The notes below the pieces were generated by a model, which did not search any database, was not told where the DNA came from, and saw only the letters and a list, made by a program, of their open reading frames with translations. This document shows positions 16,455 through 25,619 of a stretch of 64,000 bases of DNA, piece after piece. The stretch is from Candidatus Leptovillus gracilis (lineage in GTDB: Bacteria > Chloroflexota > Anaerolineae > Promineifilales > Promineifilaceae). Location of the stretch: NCBI GenBank assembly GCA_016716065.1, contig JADJXA010000026.1:1-64000 (forward strand), in the 5' to 3' direction. How positions within the stretch are numbered: the first letter of the stretch is position 1; every line of letters begins with the position of its first letter. The position numbers were made by a program, and so were the translations under genes.

Positions 16455-16608
16455 CACCGCTGTAGCCGTCATCCGGTTCAAATTTCATCCTGCGGCCGCT
16501 TTCCCCATCCCCTCGCCAAACTTCACCCTTGGCGAACAATTCAATCAACGTGGTCACCTTTTTGCCTAAGGCGTTGGCGGCCGTTTTGCCGCCAGTTCCC
16601 TCATCATC

Positions 16609-16797
16609 GTGCGCGATTTACAGCTTCATAGCCGCCGGAAACTACAACTCCAACCATGTCCCGAATGTGGCGTTTATTACCTTTACCGAAGCGATTATGA
16701 AATTCTGGTCAACGGCAGCGAAGATGAAGAATTTTGGACGCGCCTGAACGAGGAACAAGCGGTCGAATACTTGAATCGGCCGCTGACAAAATCGTGA
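16609..16797 (+). CDS. small hypothetical protein with CPECG motif
   Basis: 62 residues from GTG. PCPECGVYYLYRSDYEILVNG then EDEEFWTRLNEEQAVEYL looks like genuine protein, with one zinc-knuckle half (CxxC). A second CxxC is absent, and the N-terminus may be lost, because an unrelated frame covers the sequence upstream. Function unknown. The surrounding 16455-16926 region is otherwise empty and A+T-rich. Confidence 0.45.
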   Translation: MRDLQLHSRRKLQLQPCPECGVYYLYRSDYEILVNGSEDEEFWTRLNEEQAVEYLNRPLTKS

Positions 16798-16926
16798 ATT
16801 GCGTCGCTGATATGACTTTGACACGTTGTCCATCAATTGATAATTTGAGCGATGAACAAATCTGTTTGTGGGCTTATCCCTGCTGCTGATTCAAACATTT
16901 GAAAGCACGAGGCGGATCACCATGAA

Positions 16927-17262
16927 GTGAAGTTCGCCCCGGAGCCCGATGCACAGACCCCCGCGCTGCTGGCCTATGTTCGTTACGCAAACCCGTCAAT
17001 GGGCGAAGTCAGTGAAATCACCCAATCTATTGCGTTGTCCGAATTTGCGCCCGCGTTCACACAGGCCACACCGCGCTTTCAACTAAGCGCCATCGTCGCC
17101 GAATATGCCGAGATTTTACGCTGCAGCTATTGGGCGAAGGACAATTCTCTAGGTAATATCGTCACTGAGGCACGACGAATAGCAGAATATCTACCGGGTG
17201 ACGCCGATGTGCAAGAGTTCGCCAACCTGGTTATGCAGGCAGCCAATTTGAGCGCCGAGTAG
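16927..17262 (+). pseudogene. C-terminal remnant of a YfbK-like von Willebrand A protein
   Basis: 111 residues from GTG. LLAYVRYANPSMGEVSEITQ and RFQLSAIVAEYAEILRCSYW match the DUF3520 domain that follows the vWA domain in YfbK-type proteins, where the blocks read VRYKEPDG and RFAAAVAEFGMLLR. The vWA domain itself is missing upstream, so this is probably the tail of a deleted gene. Family recognition is from memory of the pattern. Confidence 0.5.
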
Positions 17263-17270
17263 ACTTATCC

Positions 17271-17309
17271 GGGCAATAGGGACAAATGGCGAATTTGTCC
17301 CTATTGCCC
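17271..17309. repeat. 17-bp perfect hairpin element
   Basis: GGGCAATAGGGACAAAT, the loop GGCGA, then ATTTGTCCCTATTGCCC: perfect 17-bp arms without a T-run, between the YfbK remnant and the membrane protein at 17368. It is probably a REP-like or MITE-derived palindrome, possibly also a transcript end. Confidence 0.65.
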
Positions 17310-17367
17310 GCCCGAAAACGCAGTGGATCGCCGTTCCATTCATCGCCCCCTATATGAAAAGGATATA

Positions 17368-17745
17368 ATGCGGAAGCAAACCAATCCCTCTCTGATTTTG
17401 AGTATCCTGGGCATTACAATTGCCCTCATCCAGATATTTGACATCGTCATTCATGCGACTACCAATCAGCTTGAACCGCTGCGCGTCATTGCCAACGTCG
17501 TTATCCTTCTCTGGTTAGCGGGCGTGGCGTCCGGTAGATTAAAGGCGAGGTTTCAGCCAACGGCCGTTGTTGCCAGCTGCGCCTATCTCGTTCTTAACCT
17601 GATTTTCCTGGCCCGTGAGGGCATCAGGAATCCCGAACAAGGCGGGGAGTTACGGATCCTGCTTTTCATCTTGATGTTCCTGACGGTGACTTTGTCGTTT
17701 ATACTGACCTATTCATATGAGCACTTGCGTTACAAGAAACGGTAG
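17368..17745 (+). CDS. four-helix membrane protein
   Basis: 125 residues from an ATG preceded by AAAAGG. Four hydrophobic segments are evident: LILSILGITIALIQIFDIVI, IANVVILLWLAGVASG, AVVASCAYLVLNLIFLA and ILLFILMFLTVTLSFILTY. The C-terminus is positive (RYKKR). No family is recognised. Confidence 0.6.
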   Translation: MRKQTNPSLILSILGITIALIQIFDIVIHATTNQLEPLRVIANVVILLWLAGVASGRLKARFQPTAVVASCAYLVLNLIFLAREGIRNPEQGGELRILLFILMFLTVTLSFILTYSYEHLRYKKR

Positions 17746-17942
17746 ATGGTCAGCGTTTAGTGTGCGACGTTGGGTAACGGCCGTTTTATAACAACCTGCT
17801 CGTCAAACGCCACCCAAAACATGGCCTGCAAAAACTATCCATTCCGCAGATTGGCGCAATTTTCTAGCGTGACAGAGTTGTGTTCGTTTATATGGAGTAG
17901 TTATCCTGTCTGGTAAACGCTCTTGAGAATTGGAGGTCCGCT

Positions 17943-18452
17943 ATGGACGAAAAACAACAAATCCTGACGGCCCTGCGTGAGGAATTGAGTCGTTGGGAAA
18001 TCATGCTATCTGGCCTGAGCGAAGAACAGATCATCAAACGACAACTTCCTTCTGAGTTATCTATCAAAGATGTCATCGGCCACTTGAGAGCATGGCACCA
18101 AGTCTCCATCGCTCGTCTGGAAGCGGCTCAACACAACCATGAACCAGCCTATCCTGATTGGCTGGGTGGGTTAGACCCTGAATCAGAGGAGTATATAGAG
18201 CAGTTTAACGCTCGCATTCATGAAATCTACCGCCAACAGCCCTGGTCACAGGTGCATCAAGATTGGCAAGAAGGTTTTCTCCGACTCCTGACGTTAGGCG
18301 AGGCGATCCCGGAGAAAGACCTGTTCGACACGGAGAAATATCCCTGGCTGAAAGGTTACGCACTCGTTGACGTGTTGCAAGGTTCCTACGAACATCACCA
18401 CATTGATCACCTTGAACCCATCCTTGCCTGGTTTCGTCAACAGGGAACGTGA
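17943..18452 (+). CDS. ClbS/DfsB-like four-helix-bundle protein (DinB superfamily)
   Basis: 169 residues: KQQILTALREELSRWEIMLS, LSIKDVIGHLRAWHQVSIAR, and C-terminal YEHHHIDHLEPILAWFR. This is the helical pattern of ClbS/DfsB proteins in the DinB superfamily. ClbS in Escherichia coli hydrolyses the cyclopropane of colibactin to give self-resistance, whereas most homologues have no known substrate. GGAGG precedes the ATG. It stands alone in the accessory island. Confidence 0.8.
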   Translation: MDEKQQILTALREELSRWEIMLSGLSEEQIIKRQLPSELSIKDVIGHLRAWHQVSIARLEAAQHNHEPAYPDWLGGLDPESEEYIEQFNARIHEIYRQQPWSQVHQDWQEGFLRLLTLGEAIPEKDLFDTEKYPWLKGYALVDVLQGSYEHHHIDHLEPILAWFRQQGT

Positions 18453-18521
18453 AGCTAATCGGGTTCCACAAAATAGAGTGAACATCGTCTCACCCAACAG
18501 CAGGTGAAACGAAGCGATCTA

Positions 18522-18845
18522 TCATTGCCTTCCACACTCTAACCCAACATCAAAACCGGCATGAGTAATATATTGGGTGGCCCATATCCTGTTCGGCGGC
18601 TGGAACGTAGCGGTAATCCACCGGAAGTTTGTGAATGAAACTTCCTGGATTTGAGATTTGTAAGCCCATGTTCCGGTCGCAATCCCGGCTCCAGGGGGAT
18701 CATAAGCGTAGAGGCTGCTCCCATCGGGATGCAGAATAATGATTTCTGATGCCCAAATCAGGCCAAATTCGATTTCATAAGGCATTTTCGGAATAATAGA
18801 TAAGCCTTCAATGCGAAAATGCCTCAAGCGAATTCCGAAATACAT
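18522..18845 (-). CDS. hypothetical protein, possibly a decayed C-terminal half
   Basis: 107 residues: LRHFRIEGLSIIPKMPYEIE, LIWASEIIILHPDGSSLYAY, then aromatic-rich blocks. It looks like a beta-rich soluble domain, unlike a random frame, but has no ribosome site. An open frame with a signal anchor (18908-19066) lies directly upstream on the same strand, so the two may be halves of one broken gene. Confidence 0.35.
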   Translation of the reverse strand: MYFGIRLRHFRIEGLSIIPKMPYEIEFGLIWASEIIILHPDGSSLYAYDPPGAGIATGTWAYKSQIQEVSFTNFRWITATFQPPNRIWATQYITHAGFDVGLECGRQ

Positions 18846-18907
18846 CGAATTTTCACTCGATTATTTCTCGGAATTCGCCTAACAGAATATGTCCCAGAAA
18901 GCGAGAC

Positions 18908-19066
18908 TTAGGTTCCATAGATGGCTGGCAAAAATATAGCTTCTGAATCTTGGTCAAGAACTTGTGGCGCATTGGCAACTTCAATGAAGGCTAGACTTCG
19001 GAAAACCGTCAGGAGCGACGTTATAGATAATGCACCCACTACAATTAACCAACCAAAGCGATTCAT
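18908..19066 (-). CDS. 52-residue signal-anchored peptide, possibly a gene fragment
   Basis: ATG at 19066 (minus) opens FGWLIVVGALSITSLLTVF, a signal peptide or anchor, then a short polar stretch ending LPAIYGT. It may be the N-terminus of a secreted protein whose remainder lies in 18522-18845 after mutation. Confidence 0.35.
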   Translation of the reverse strand: MNRFGWLIVVGALSITSLLTVFRSLAFIEVANAPQVLDQDSEAIFLPAIYGT

Positions 19067-19267
19067 GCAATGACTCTCGGCCAAATACGAAAGTCGTCAT
19101 ATTTGGGACGTTAGATTCTGCCAATTAGAACCAGAAAGACAACCAACCCAATATGACCTGTTTCATATGACAGGAACTCAAACCATTCCAAAAAATGTAC
19201 CTGTCAACACCTGTACGGCGCGAACAGAATCAATTCAGCAGTGCTACGGATTGCGAACGCTCACTGC

Positions 19268-19537
19268 TCACGCTCGGTGCAACACCTTTACGTCATCCGC
19301 CTGCGGTCCTTTGCCTCTGTCCACAACCAGATATGACACCTTATCACCTTCGGACAGATCCCGGTATCCATCCCCCTTAATGGCCGAGTAATGCACAAAC
19401 ACCTCGCTCCCGTCATCCGACGCGATAAACCCATAACCTTTCAACCGGCTGAACCATTTCACTACTCCCGTTAACCGCTGGCTGTCATCGCCATCGGCGT
19501 CAGTCTCCGCACCGTCCTTCCCTAATATTTGTCCCAT
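19268..19537 (-). CDS. cold-shock domain protein
   Basis: 89 residues. Residues 20-85 are a cold-shock domain: LTGVVKWFSRLKGYGFIASD carries the RNP1-like KGYGFI, and EVFVHYSAI the RNP2-like FVHYS. The canonical F/H aromatic patch is largely kept. Such proteins bind single-stranded RNA and melt secondary structure. The start is the ATG preceded by AAGGAG with seven bases of spacing; two Met codons further upstream lack this. It is monocistronic. Confidence 0.85.
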   Translation of the reverse strand: MGQILGKDGAETDADGDDSQRLTGVVKWFSRLKGYGFIASDDGSEVFVHYSAIKGDGYRDLSEGDKVSYLVVDRGKGPQADDVKVLHRA

Positions 19538-19649
19538 CGTTGCATCTCCTTGCATAGACGAAAATATAATAATCCATTTCTTGTTGCGTTGTTTTTGTTT
19601 CAAAAAATGGGCGAGGTATTTTTTGCTTCAAAAAACCATATCCAACTGC

Positions 19650-19721
19650 CACGATGAAACGGCCGTCGCCGCTCACCGGGTCGCCGGCAATATAGGGGTT
19701 GGTAGGCTTGGTGGTAGACAT
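19650..19721 (-). pseudogene. N-terminal remnant of a STAND/AAA ATPase
   Basis: The first 24 codons read MSTTKPTNPYIAGDPVSGDG followed by RF, the stereotyped opening of many bacterial nSTAND ATPases (NPYIAGxPVxGxxxFxGR). After that the frame loses resemblance and runs into the cold-shock gene, so only the 5' end of a former gene remains. The following 19722-20207 holds no supported gene. Confidence 0.35.
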
Positions 19722-20207
19722 CTAATACTCAATCGCCTGTAAACAAAGGTATGGCTGGCCTGGAGAAGACTCTCCGATTTCTATAAATCGTACTCAATAT
19801 AGCTCAGTTAGTATTTTACCTGGAGATGGTGCGTATTCTGGTACATTTATACTGTTTGTCAGTAGAAATATACTCTGGAGCGAAACGAAAAGATGCGTAA
19901 GATTGTAACTCATTGCACATATGAACGTTTGGCTGCCAGCCGCAGCTAGGCGTCTCACAAAAGTATCTGGGCCATTGGATGTCAGGCAGTTAAATTTCAA
20001 ATTGCTAAGTCTATGATACCGTAAGGTCAGGCGAGTACACAACCTAAACAGCGCCTAAACCTTTTCTACCGCGTCCATCCATCCCTAATTCCCCGGGCCC
20101 ACAACCCAATTCAACCTGTTGCTGTCTATGCCTTGAGCGGGAGGTTACTTACTGCCTGCTTGCCGCCGCCTGCCTGCGGAATAGCCATAACAGTAAGGAG
20201 TGGTCGC

Positions 20208-22205
20208 ATGGCGCGACGCATGAAGCCTACCCGGCGCATTTCCATCCTATCATTTATCTTCATCACAGCTTCGTTGTTTGTTGCCTGTAACAGCCCCGGC
20301 GAACCAGCACCGCCAGATTGCACCGCCAACGGCGTCGCCATCATCCCCACAGCTACCCGGCAAACGGACCCGGATTTGTTCAGCTTGCCGGCGCTGCCTG
20401 ACGGCGGGGATGGCGCGACCTACTGCCCCACGCCCATTCCGGCCGACATACTGGCCGAGGAGTTCCCCGAACAATTCATCACCACGGGCGTCGCCAACCT
20501 CTCTTTGGATATCGCCAACCAGGATTTGGCCGCTACCGCTGTGGGCGATGATATGCTGGCCGCCGCCTGGCTCAGCGACGGCGACGTGTACGTGGCCCTG
20601 GCGCGCGGCGGCAACCATTTCCAGGTACGCCGGGTAGACAGCGGCGGCAGCGTCTCCCTGGCCTTCAGTCGCGCCAATCGGCTGCATGTGACCTACGTGC
20701 AAGACGGCCGTATCCTCTATCGCGCTGCCGATCAGGGCACACACCCGGCCGACGTCGCTCCCCTGGTCGTGGAAGATGCGCTGCACCCGGTGGTAAACGG
20801 CCGTACCCCGCAGGTCGTCGTGGATGAACTCAACTGGGCACATGTCTTGTACGAGCAGGATGGCAGCATCTTCAAAGCCAAACATCTGTCAAACGAAACC
20901 TGGCTGACGCAGTTCGTCGCCTACGGTACCGATCCGGCGGTCATGCCCTTCTACAACGAGAAAGAACTGGTCTTGTGGGGCGCGCCCACCGGCACCTACT
21001 GGTTCGGCATCATCATGGCCGCGCCTTACAACGGCGAGATTCGCGTCTTTCGTTACCTTTCCTGGTTCAACGTCTGGGAGCAGATAGCCGCCTTCCCCAT
21101 TCTCTCTGGGGAGGAATTGACCGGCGCGGTTGGTCTGGACTTCCTGGCCGCCAGCGAAGATGAAGCCTGGGTTTATGCGTCTTGGGTGACGAAACGGCCG
21201 TTTCCCGACCCGCCCTTACCCTTGTACGTTCAACCCATCTACGAAGCAGTCAACCCGCTGTTTCCCAACCAGATTGCCAACCCAAACCACATCTACCAGG
21301 GATTAAACGCTGTCCGCTGGCGCAGTGAAGACGCGCCTTTCGATGCCGGCCTCAGGCAGACCATCTCCATCCCAGATCCCAACGGCGCCGTCACTTTTGC
21401 GGCCTGGGGACTGGCGGAAACCGCCGACGGCAATGACCTGACGCTGCGCATCGGCATAGATCCCACCGGCGGCGACAACCCGGATAGCCCCACCGTAGTC
21501 TGGTCCTCTGCGGCCGCGCCGGCTGACTTCACTCAATTGAGCGTCACCGTTTCCGCCCAGGGCGGCGCGGCAACCGTTTTCCTGCGGGGTACGCTCAATA
21601 CTGCGGATATGTCGGGAACGGCCGTTTGGGACGCCGTCACTGTCCAGAACGGCGTCTTGACCAATGGCGATTTTGAAGGCTCCTTTCTCTTGCAAGATTC
21701 CCTCCCCGTGCCTGAAGGCTGGACGGCCTGGTACCAGGATAGCGGCTATGCGCCGACAAACGGCCGTGACGTATACACCATTTACGCCGCCTGGTCAGAC
21801 AACGGCGGTTCTGCCTGGACCGGCCCAGAAGCGGTTACGGCCAACCGCGATCTCAGCGGTGGCGTCACCGGCGCAATCCGGCCGGACGTCACACCCTTCA
21901 TTTCGTTGGCCACTGAGCCACCCTCGATCAGTTTCTTCTACATCTACGAGACCGGCGATCCGCCGCCGGACACCACCTTTCTACGCTTTGGACGGCCGTA
22001 TCAGACCCAATGCGAGTTAGGCACAGCCAACTGCACCGGCATGCCCGGTATCCCCCTGCTGCCGCGCAACGTCGTGCGCCCCGCCTACCGCCTGCTGGCC
22101 GCCGCGGATCCCTTTGATCCCGGCCGCGCCGTCCTGCTCTGGGACTCTCTGCAAACCGACATCGTGTACAAAGACGTTTATGCCACCTACGTTGTGCTGC
22201 GCTGA
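20208..22205 (+). CDS. large secreted lipoprotein, start of the transfer operon
   Basis: 665 residues. TAAGGAG precedes ATG 20208; an earlier in-frame start has no ribosome site. The signal is lipoprotein-like (ISILSFIFITASLFVACNS, Cys near 27). The body is beta-rich: AAAWLSDGDVYVALARGG and similar blocks to residue 300 look like propeller or sialidase-type repeats, and residues 395-510 (LRQTISIPDPNG, VTFAAWGLAE, NGDFEG) resemble a carbohydrate-binding-like jelly roll. It would be anchored outside the membrane. It opens the 18-kb operon of secretion genes and could be a surface or adhesion component. The family is unknown. Confidence 0.7.
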   Translation: MARRMKPTRRISILSFIFITASLFVACNSPGEPAPPDCTANGVAIIPTATRQTDPDLFSLPALPDGGDGATYCPTPIPADILAEEFPEQFITTGVANLSLDIANQDLAATAVGDDMLAAAWLSDGDVYVALARGGNHFQVRRVDSGGSVSLAFSRANRLHVTYVQDGRILYRAADQGTHPADVAPLVVEDALHPVVNGRTPQVVVDELNWAHVLYEQDGSIFKAKHLSNETWLTQFVAYGTDPAVMPFYNEKELVLWGAPTGTYWFGIIMAAPYNGEIRVFRYLSWFNVWEQIAAFPILSGEELTGAVGLDFLAASEDEAWVYASWVTKRPFPDPPLPLYVQPIYEAVNPLFPNQIANPNHIYQGLNAVRWRSEDAPFDAGLRQTISIPDPNGAVTFAAWGLAETADGNDLTLRIGIDPTGGDNPDSPTVVWSSAAAPADFTQLSVTVSAQGGAATVFLRGTLNTADMSGTAVWDAVTVQNGVLTNGDFEGSFLLQDSLPVPEGWTAWYQDSGYAPTNGRDVYTIYAAWSDNGGSAWTGPEAVTANRDLSGGVTGAIRPDVTPFISLATEPPSISFFYIYETGDPPPDTTFLRFGRPYQTQCELGTANCTGMPGIPLLPRNVVRPAYRLLAAADPFDPGRAVLLWDSLQTDIVYKDVYATYVVLR

Positions 22206-22227
22206 AGAGAAGGATGAGGGATGAACT

Positions 22228-23673
22228 ATGAAGGATGAAACCCCTTTTTGGAGAAATATCCTGGTGAAAAATCAACGACTGTTCTGGTTCATATTTTTAT
22301 TGCTTGTTTTCCTGTTGCCAGTTCTCCTTTTCATGCTGCTGGATGTGGCTCAAGGTGAAGGCGACCCTGTTGGCTTTGTCGTTACTGGCTCTGGGCAGCG
22401 GTATACAGAAAACATTCCCATCATTAACATCCGCGACTTCGGCTACCAACCAGCACAAATACCACCCGGTACCCCTTCATCCCTTCAACAAGTTCAGGGC
22501 AGGCCCTTCATCCTTCAACCTTCATCCTTTCAGTCGGGTGGGGGGAGTGATCCCCATAACCCGTATGCCGTGATTCGCAAAACAGCCCCCGCTTTTATTC
22601 AGCCCGGTGGTAAAGTCCGGTACGAGATCACGCTGGCCAACTACGAAAGCGTGACCTACACCTACCGGCTGACAGACACCCTGCCGCCGCAGTTGACCTA
22701 CGTGGCAGATTCGGCCAGCGATTTGGTCTACGACCCGGCCGCCCGTACCCTGAGCTGGCAAGGCGAATTGTCACCCGGTAATCTGGACTACGTCATCGAG
22801 GAAAACAGCCCGGCGCTGCCTTATCTGGACCTGGCCGCCTTCGGCGCGGTGAATTTGTGCGACGAGTTCGTCGCCCGGGGTGAATCTTGTGATGACGCCA
22901 GCGTGACTATCAATCTGGGGGTCAATGGCTACACCACCAACCTGTACGGCGAAGTGTTGAGCCAGCTCACGGTGTCGGCCAATGGCCTGGTTTTGGCGAA
23001 TGGCGCTGCTGCCGGCGGTCACAACCTGTGGCTGCCGGATGCGGCCGCGCCGGGTTTGCTCCTGGCGGGCTTGTGGCGTGACGTGGACATGGGCGGCGGT
23101 GATACCGCGCCAAACGGCCGTTTCCATGCAGCCATCATCAGCGGTCTGGTGCAGGGATACGACATTTTTTACGCCCAATGGCACGATGCGCCCCACGTTA
23201 ATGATCCCGATCTGACTGCCCGCCACGGCATCGCCATTCTGCTAAACAAGGATGCCGATCTTCCAGCAGCCGCCCACGTATTCTTCATCTACGACAACTT
23301 CTCCGACCCGGCGCAAACGGTGGCCCAGGGCTACACCATCGGCATCGCGGACAAGTTGGGCGCGCGCGGCGTCACTTACGCCTACGCTCCGTGCTGCGGC
23401 GATTCCCATCCGCCGCAGGGCTACCCGCTGACGGCCGGGACGACGCTGCATCTGCGACCGGTCCTGTTTGGCGCGGCCAACGATTATCGGCGTACCTTCA
23501 GTTACGAAGCCATTGTCAACGCGCAAGTACCGGAAACCATCACCAGCACGGCCGTTGCCGTCAGCAGTTCGGGCAACCCGGCGCTGGCGCATGCCTGGTC
23601 TACCCACTATCTCTATGTGCGCTGGCAGACTTACCTCCCCTTCTTGCGCCATGATGCGGTGGCTGCCCCATGA
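22228..23673 (+). CDS. membrane-anchored protein with DUF11-like domain
   Basis: 481 residues. One N-terminal helix (LFWFIFLLLVFLLPVLLFMLL) is followed by a linker that includes a stutter-repeat insertion (about 88-100). A DUF11-type Ig-like repeat spans residues 112-190 (VIRKTAPAFIQPGGKVRYEI and LTDTLPPQLTYVADS). The remaining half is beta-rich (VNGYTTNLYGEVLSQLTVSA). DUF11 domains are common in cell-surface proteins. The last bases overlap the next gene (ATGA). It is probably an extracellular part of the transfer apparatus or a surface protein. Confidence 0.7.
   Translation: MKDETPFWRNILVKNQRLFWFIFLLLVFLLPVLLFMLLDVAQGEGDPVGFVVTGSGQRYTENIPIINIRDFGYQPAQIPPGTPSSLQQVQGRPFILQPSSFQSGGGSDPHNPYAVIRKTAPAFIQPGGKVRYEITLANYESVTYTYRLTDTLPPQLTYVADSASDLVYDPAARTLSWQGELSPGNLDYVIEENSPALPYLDLAAFGAVNLCDEFVARGESCDDASVTINLGVNGYTTNLYGEVLSQLTVSANGLVLANGAAAGGHNLWLPDAAAPGLLLAGLWRDVDMGGGDTAPNGRFHAAIISGLVQGYDIFYAQWHDAPHVNDPDLTARHGIAILLNKDADLPAAAHVFFIYDNFSDPAQTVAQGYTIGIADKLGARGVTYAYAPCCGDSHPPQGYPLTAGTTLHLRPVLFGAANDYRRTFSYEAIVNAQVPETITSTAVAVSSSGNPALAHAWSTHYLYVRWQTYLPFLRHDAVAAP
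22478..22540 (+). repeat. CATCCTTCA stutter repeat within a gene
   Basis: Degenerate units TCATCCCTTCAACA, TTCATCCTTCAACC, TTCATCCTTTCAG are read in frame as part of the linker of the 22228 gene. The reverse-complement type (GATGAGGGATGAAC, GAAGGATGAAAC) lies at the gene's 5' end (22210-22238). Confidence 0.55.
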
Positions 23674-25103
23674 AACAGCAACCTGTGTTGCGCGGGGATA
23701 GCAGGCGACCCTTGTCGAAACGGCCGTTGCTCCTCTCCCTCAGCCTGCTTGTTTTGTCCGGCCTGGGCTGTGGCGTTATCGGTTTCATCGAAAATCCGGC
23801 GAGCCTGACCGGCCCCAGCTATTGGGCGGCGGAAACAGGTACACCCGTGCCCACCGTTACCGTCTTTTTGGGGACCTCTACGCCGGTCTATGCTGATACG
23901 CCCGTGCCCAACCTGATCACCACCACGCCCGAATGGACGACGGTGACGCCGATTTTCCCGAGCACGCCCACGCCTTATTGGGTGACGACAACGCCTCTCT
24001 ACATTACGGAGACGCCTGAAGCGCCGGTAACGACCACGCCCGGCCTGCCCCAGATCGGCTTTACCACACCGGAACCGTTGGAGACGCCCTATTACCGCAT
24101 CGGCGACTTCTACATGAACAGCGATGTGTACGTGGGCGGCCCCAATGGCCTGGTCTTTCGCATTACCGGACACGAGACGCAGCCCAGCCCGCGCCACGAC
24201 CAGGCCGTCTACCATTTCATCACCATCCGCGTGACCAACTACACCGCCGAGGAAACCATCGCGCCCGTCTCGGACGTGTTCTTCATCCGCCGCGTCCAGC
24301 AGGGCGAGGCGCTATTGGTCGGGCGCTGGGCGCCGCAAAACGAACCGCTCATTGCTCGCAGCCTGCCCGCCTACGAAACACAGCAGTTGGTTCCCATCCC
24401 CCCAGACGGCGCACGAGATTTCGTTCTGGGTTTTGTCACCCCCAATGGCGATGTGCGCGAACTGGGCCTTATCACCGATTGGAACCGGCCGGTTGAAGGT
24501 GGCCTGCCTGTCTGGTTCTATCTGGAAAACGACCCGTTGGGGCCATTTACCGACGCTTACAAACCGCCACCGCCCACGCCCATTGTCCTGGACGATGGCG
24601 GTTCACAGGGCAGCCCTGGCGTTCCAGGGAGCGGGGGTGGCATGTGGCCGACCACCGGCTTCATCACCCGCGGGTTTGGCTGTCACGAACTGTATACCGG
24701 CATTGACGGTACCGGCTTTGGTTGTCCGCCGGAACGGCAATGGTTCCACAATGGCGTGGACATCGCCAATACCCAGGGCACGCTCATCTGGTCGCCGGTG
24801 GATGGCACAATCGCCTATGCCGGTCCCAACAGCGCTGGCCCGGATTGCTCCCATATCCCCGGTTCGCAGCCGCCCCACGAAGGGCTGGGCAACTACCAGC
24901 GCGTCAATGGCGCGGACACATTGCACTATTTTGGTCACCTGAGCGACTTTTTAGCCATTTCCGGCAGCGTCGTGGCGGGACAAATTGTGGCGGAGATGGG
25001 CAGCACCGGCTGCTCCACCGGGTCCCATCTCCACTGGATTGTGTACCAAAACGGCAACCTGATAGACCCGGCCCAGTGGGCCGGACCAGGACCGAATCCA
25101 TAG
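23670..25103 (+). CDS. M23 peptidase lipoprotein
   Basis: 477 residues. The signal has a lipobox (SLLVLSGLGCG). A Thr/Pro-rich linker (about 50-130) and a beta-sandwich (140-300) precede the C-terminal peptidase. LysM/M23 metal ligands are visible: HNGVDI near 359 (HxxxD) and SHLHW near 451 (HxH), with the usual GTLIWSPVDGTIAYAG strand. M23 enzymes cut peptidoglycan cross-bridges; in conjugation systems they open the wall for the channel, replacing VirB1. There is an ATGA overlap with the upstream gene. Catalytic residues look intact. Confidence 0.85.
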   Translation: MKQQPVLRGDSRRPLSKRPLLLSLSLLVLSGLGCGVIGFIENPASLTGPSYWAAETGTPVPTVTVFLGTSTPVYADTPVPNLITTTPEWTTVTPIFPSTPTPYWVTTTPLYITETPEAPVTTTPGLPQIGFTTPEPLETPYYRIGDFYMNSDVYVGGPNGLVFRITGHETQPSPRHDQAVYHFITIRVTNYTAEETIAPVSDVFFIRRVQQGEALLVGRWAPQNEPLIARSLPAYETQQLVPIPPDGARDFVLGFVTPNGDVRELGLITDWNRPVEGGLPVWFYLENDPLGPFTDAYKPPPPTPIVLDDGGSQGSPGVPGSGGGMWPTTGFITRGFGCHELYTGIDGTGFGCPPERQWFHNGVDIANTQGTLIWSPVDGTIAYAGPNSAGPDCSHIPGSQPPHEGLGNYQRVNGADTLHYFGHLSDFLAISGSVVAGQIVAEMGSTGCSTGSHLHWIVYQNGNLIDPAQWAGPGPNP

Positions 25104-25115
25104 GAGGAAAACGGA

Positions 25116-25619
25116 ATGGAATTCGTTCAAGAAATGATTGCCGGCGACGGTCTGCCCACAACTTTTATCCAGGTTACCGCTTCCCCTGAGGATGGAATCC
25201 TGGTCTGCGTTAGAGGGTCTGAAGGCGAGTTGTTGGGACAACTGCACTTAAAGCAGAACCGCAGCGGCTACCACGTTTGTCTGCAAGCCGGCGCGCAAAA
25301 ACAGATAGTCCCTTTTATCGCTCTTTCCGACGAAGGGAAACGCCTGGGAGATATTCTGCCGGGGTATCGCAGCCTGTTGTCTGGGAGAACCTTCGGCATC
25401 CTGGCCCGGCAAGAAATGAGAGAGCTGCCGGTTGCCGAATTTCTGGAGCGCTTGAGCAATGCGGTTGCCCATGATGCCTTCAGACTGGGACCAACCTGGC
25501 ACGGCAGCAACTGGTCGGAAACGCTTTATCCCCTAAGCCGGGGTATCGGGCCAAAAACGATTCAGGAACTGGCTCAAGTCTTTTTGCATGAGGAGGTTCT
25601 AGAAAATGTCTCCGGTTAA
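25116..25619 (+). CDS. hypothetical protein of the transfer operon
   Basis: 167 residues after a strong GGAGG site. Mixed alpha/beta: ILVCVRGSEGELLGQLHLKQ, YRSLLSGRTFGILARQEMRE, EFLERLSNAVAHDAFRLGPT. It has no signal or membrane segment, so it is cytoplasmic. It overlaps the start of the prim-pol gene by 14 bases and is probably co-translated with it. No family is recognised. Confidence 0.65.
   Translation: MEFVQEMIAGDGLPTTFIQVTASPEDGILVCVRGSEGELLGQLHLKQNRSGYHVCLQAGAQKQIVPFIALSDEGKRLGDILPGYRSLLSGRTFGILARQEMRELPVAEFLERLSNAVAHDAFRLGPTWHGSNWSETLYPLSRGIGPKTIQELAQVFLHEEVLENVSG

Noticed and set aside
19794..20042. 82-residue minus-strand frame
   Set aside because: No recognisable pattern or ribosome site; A+T-rich gap sequence.
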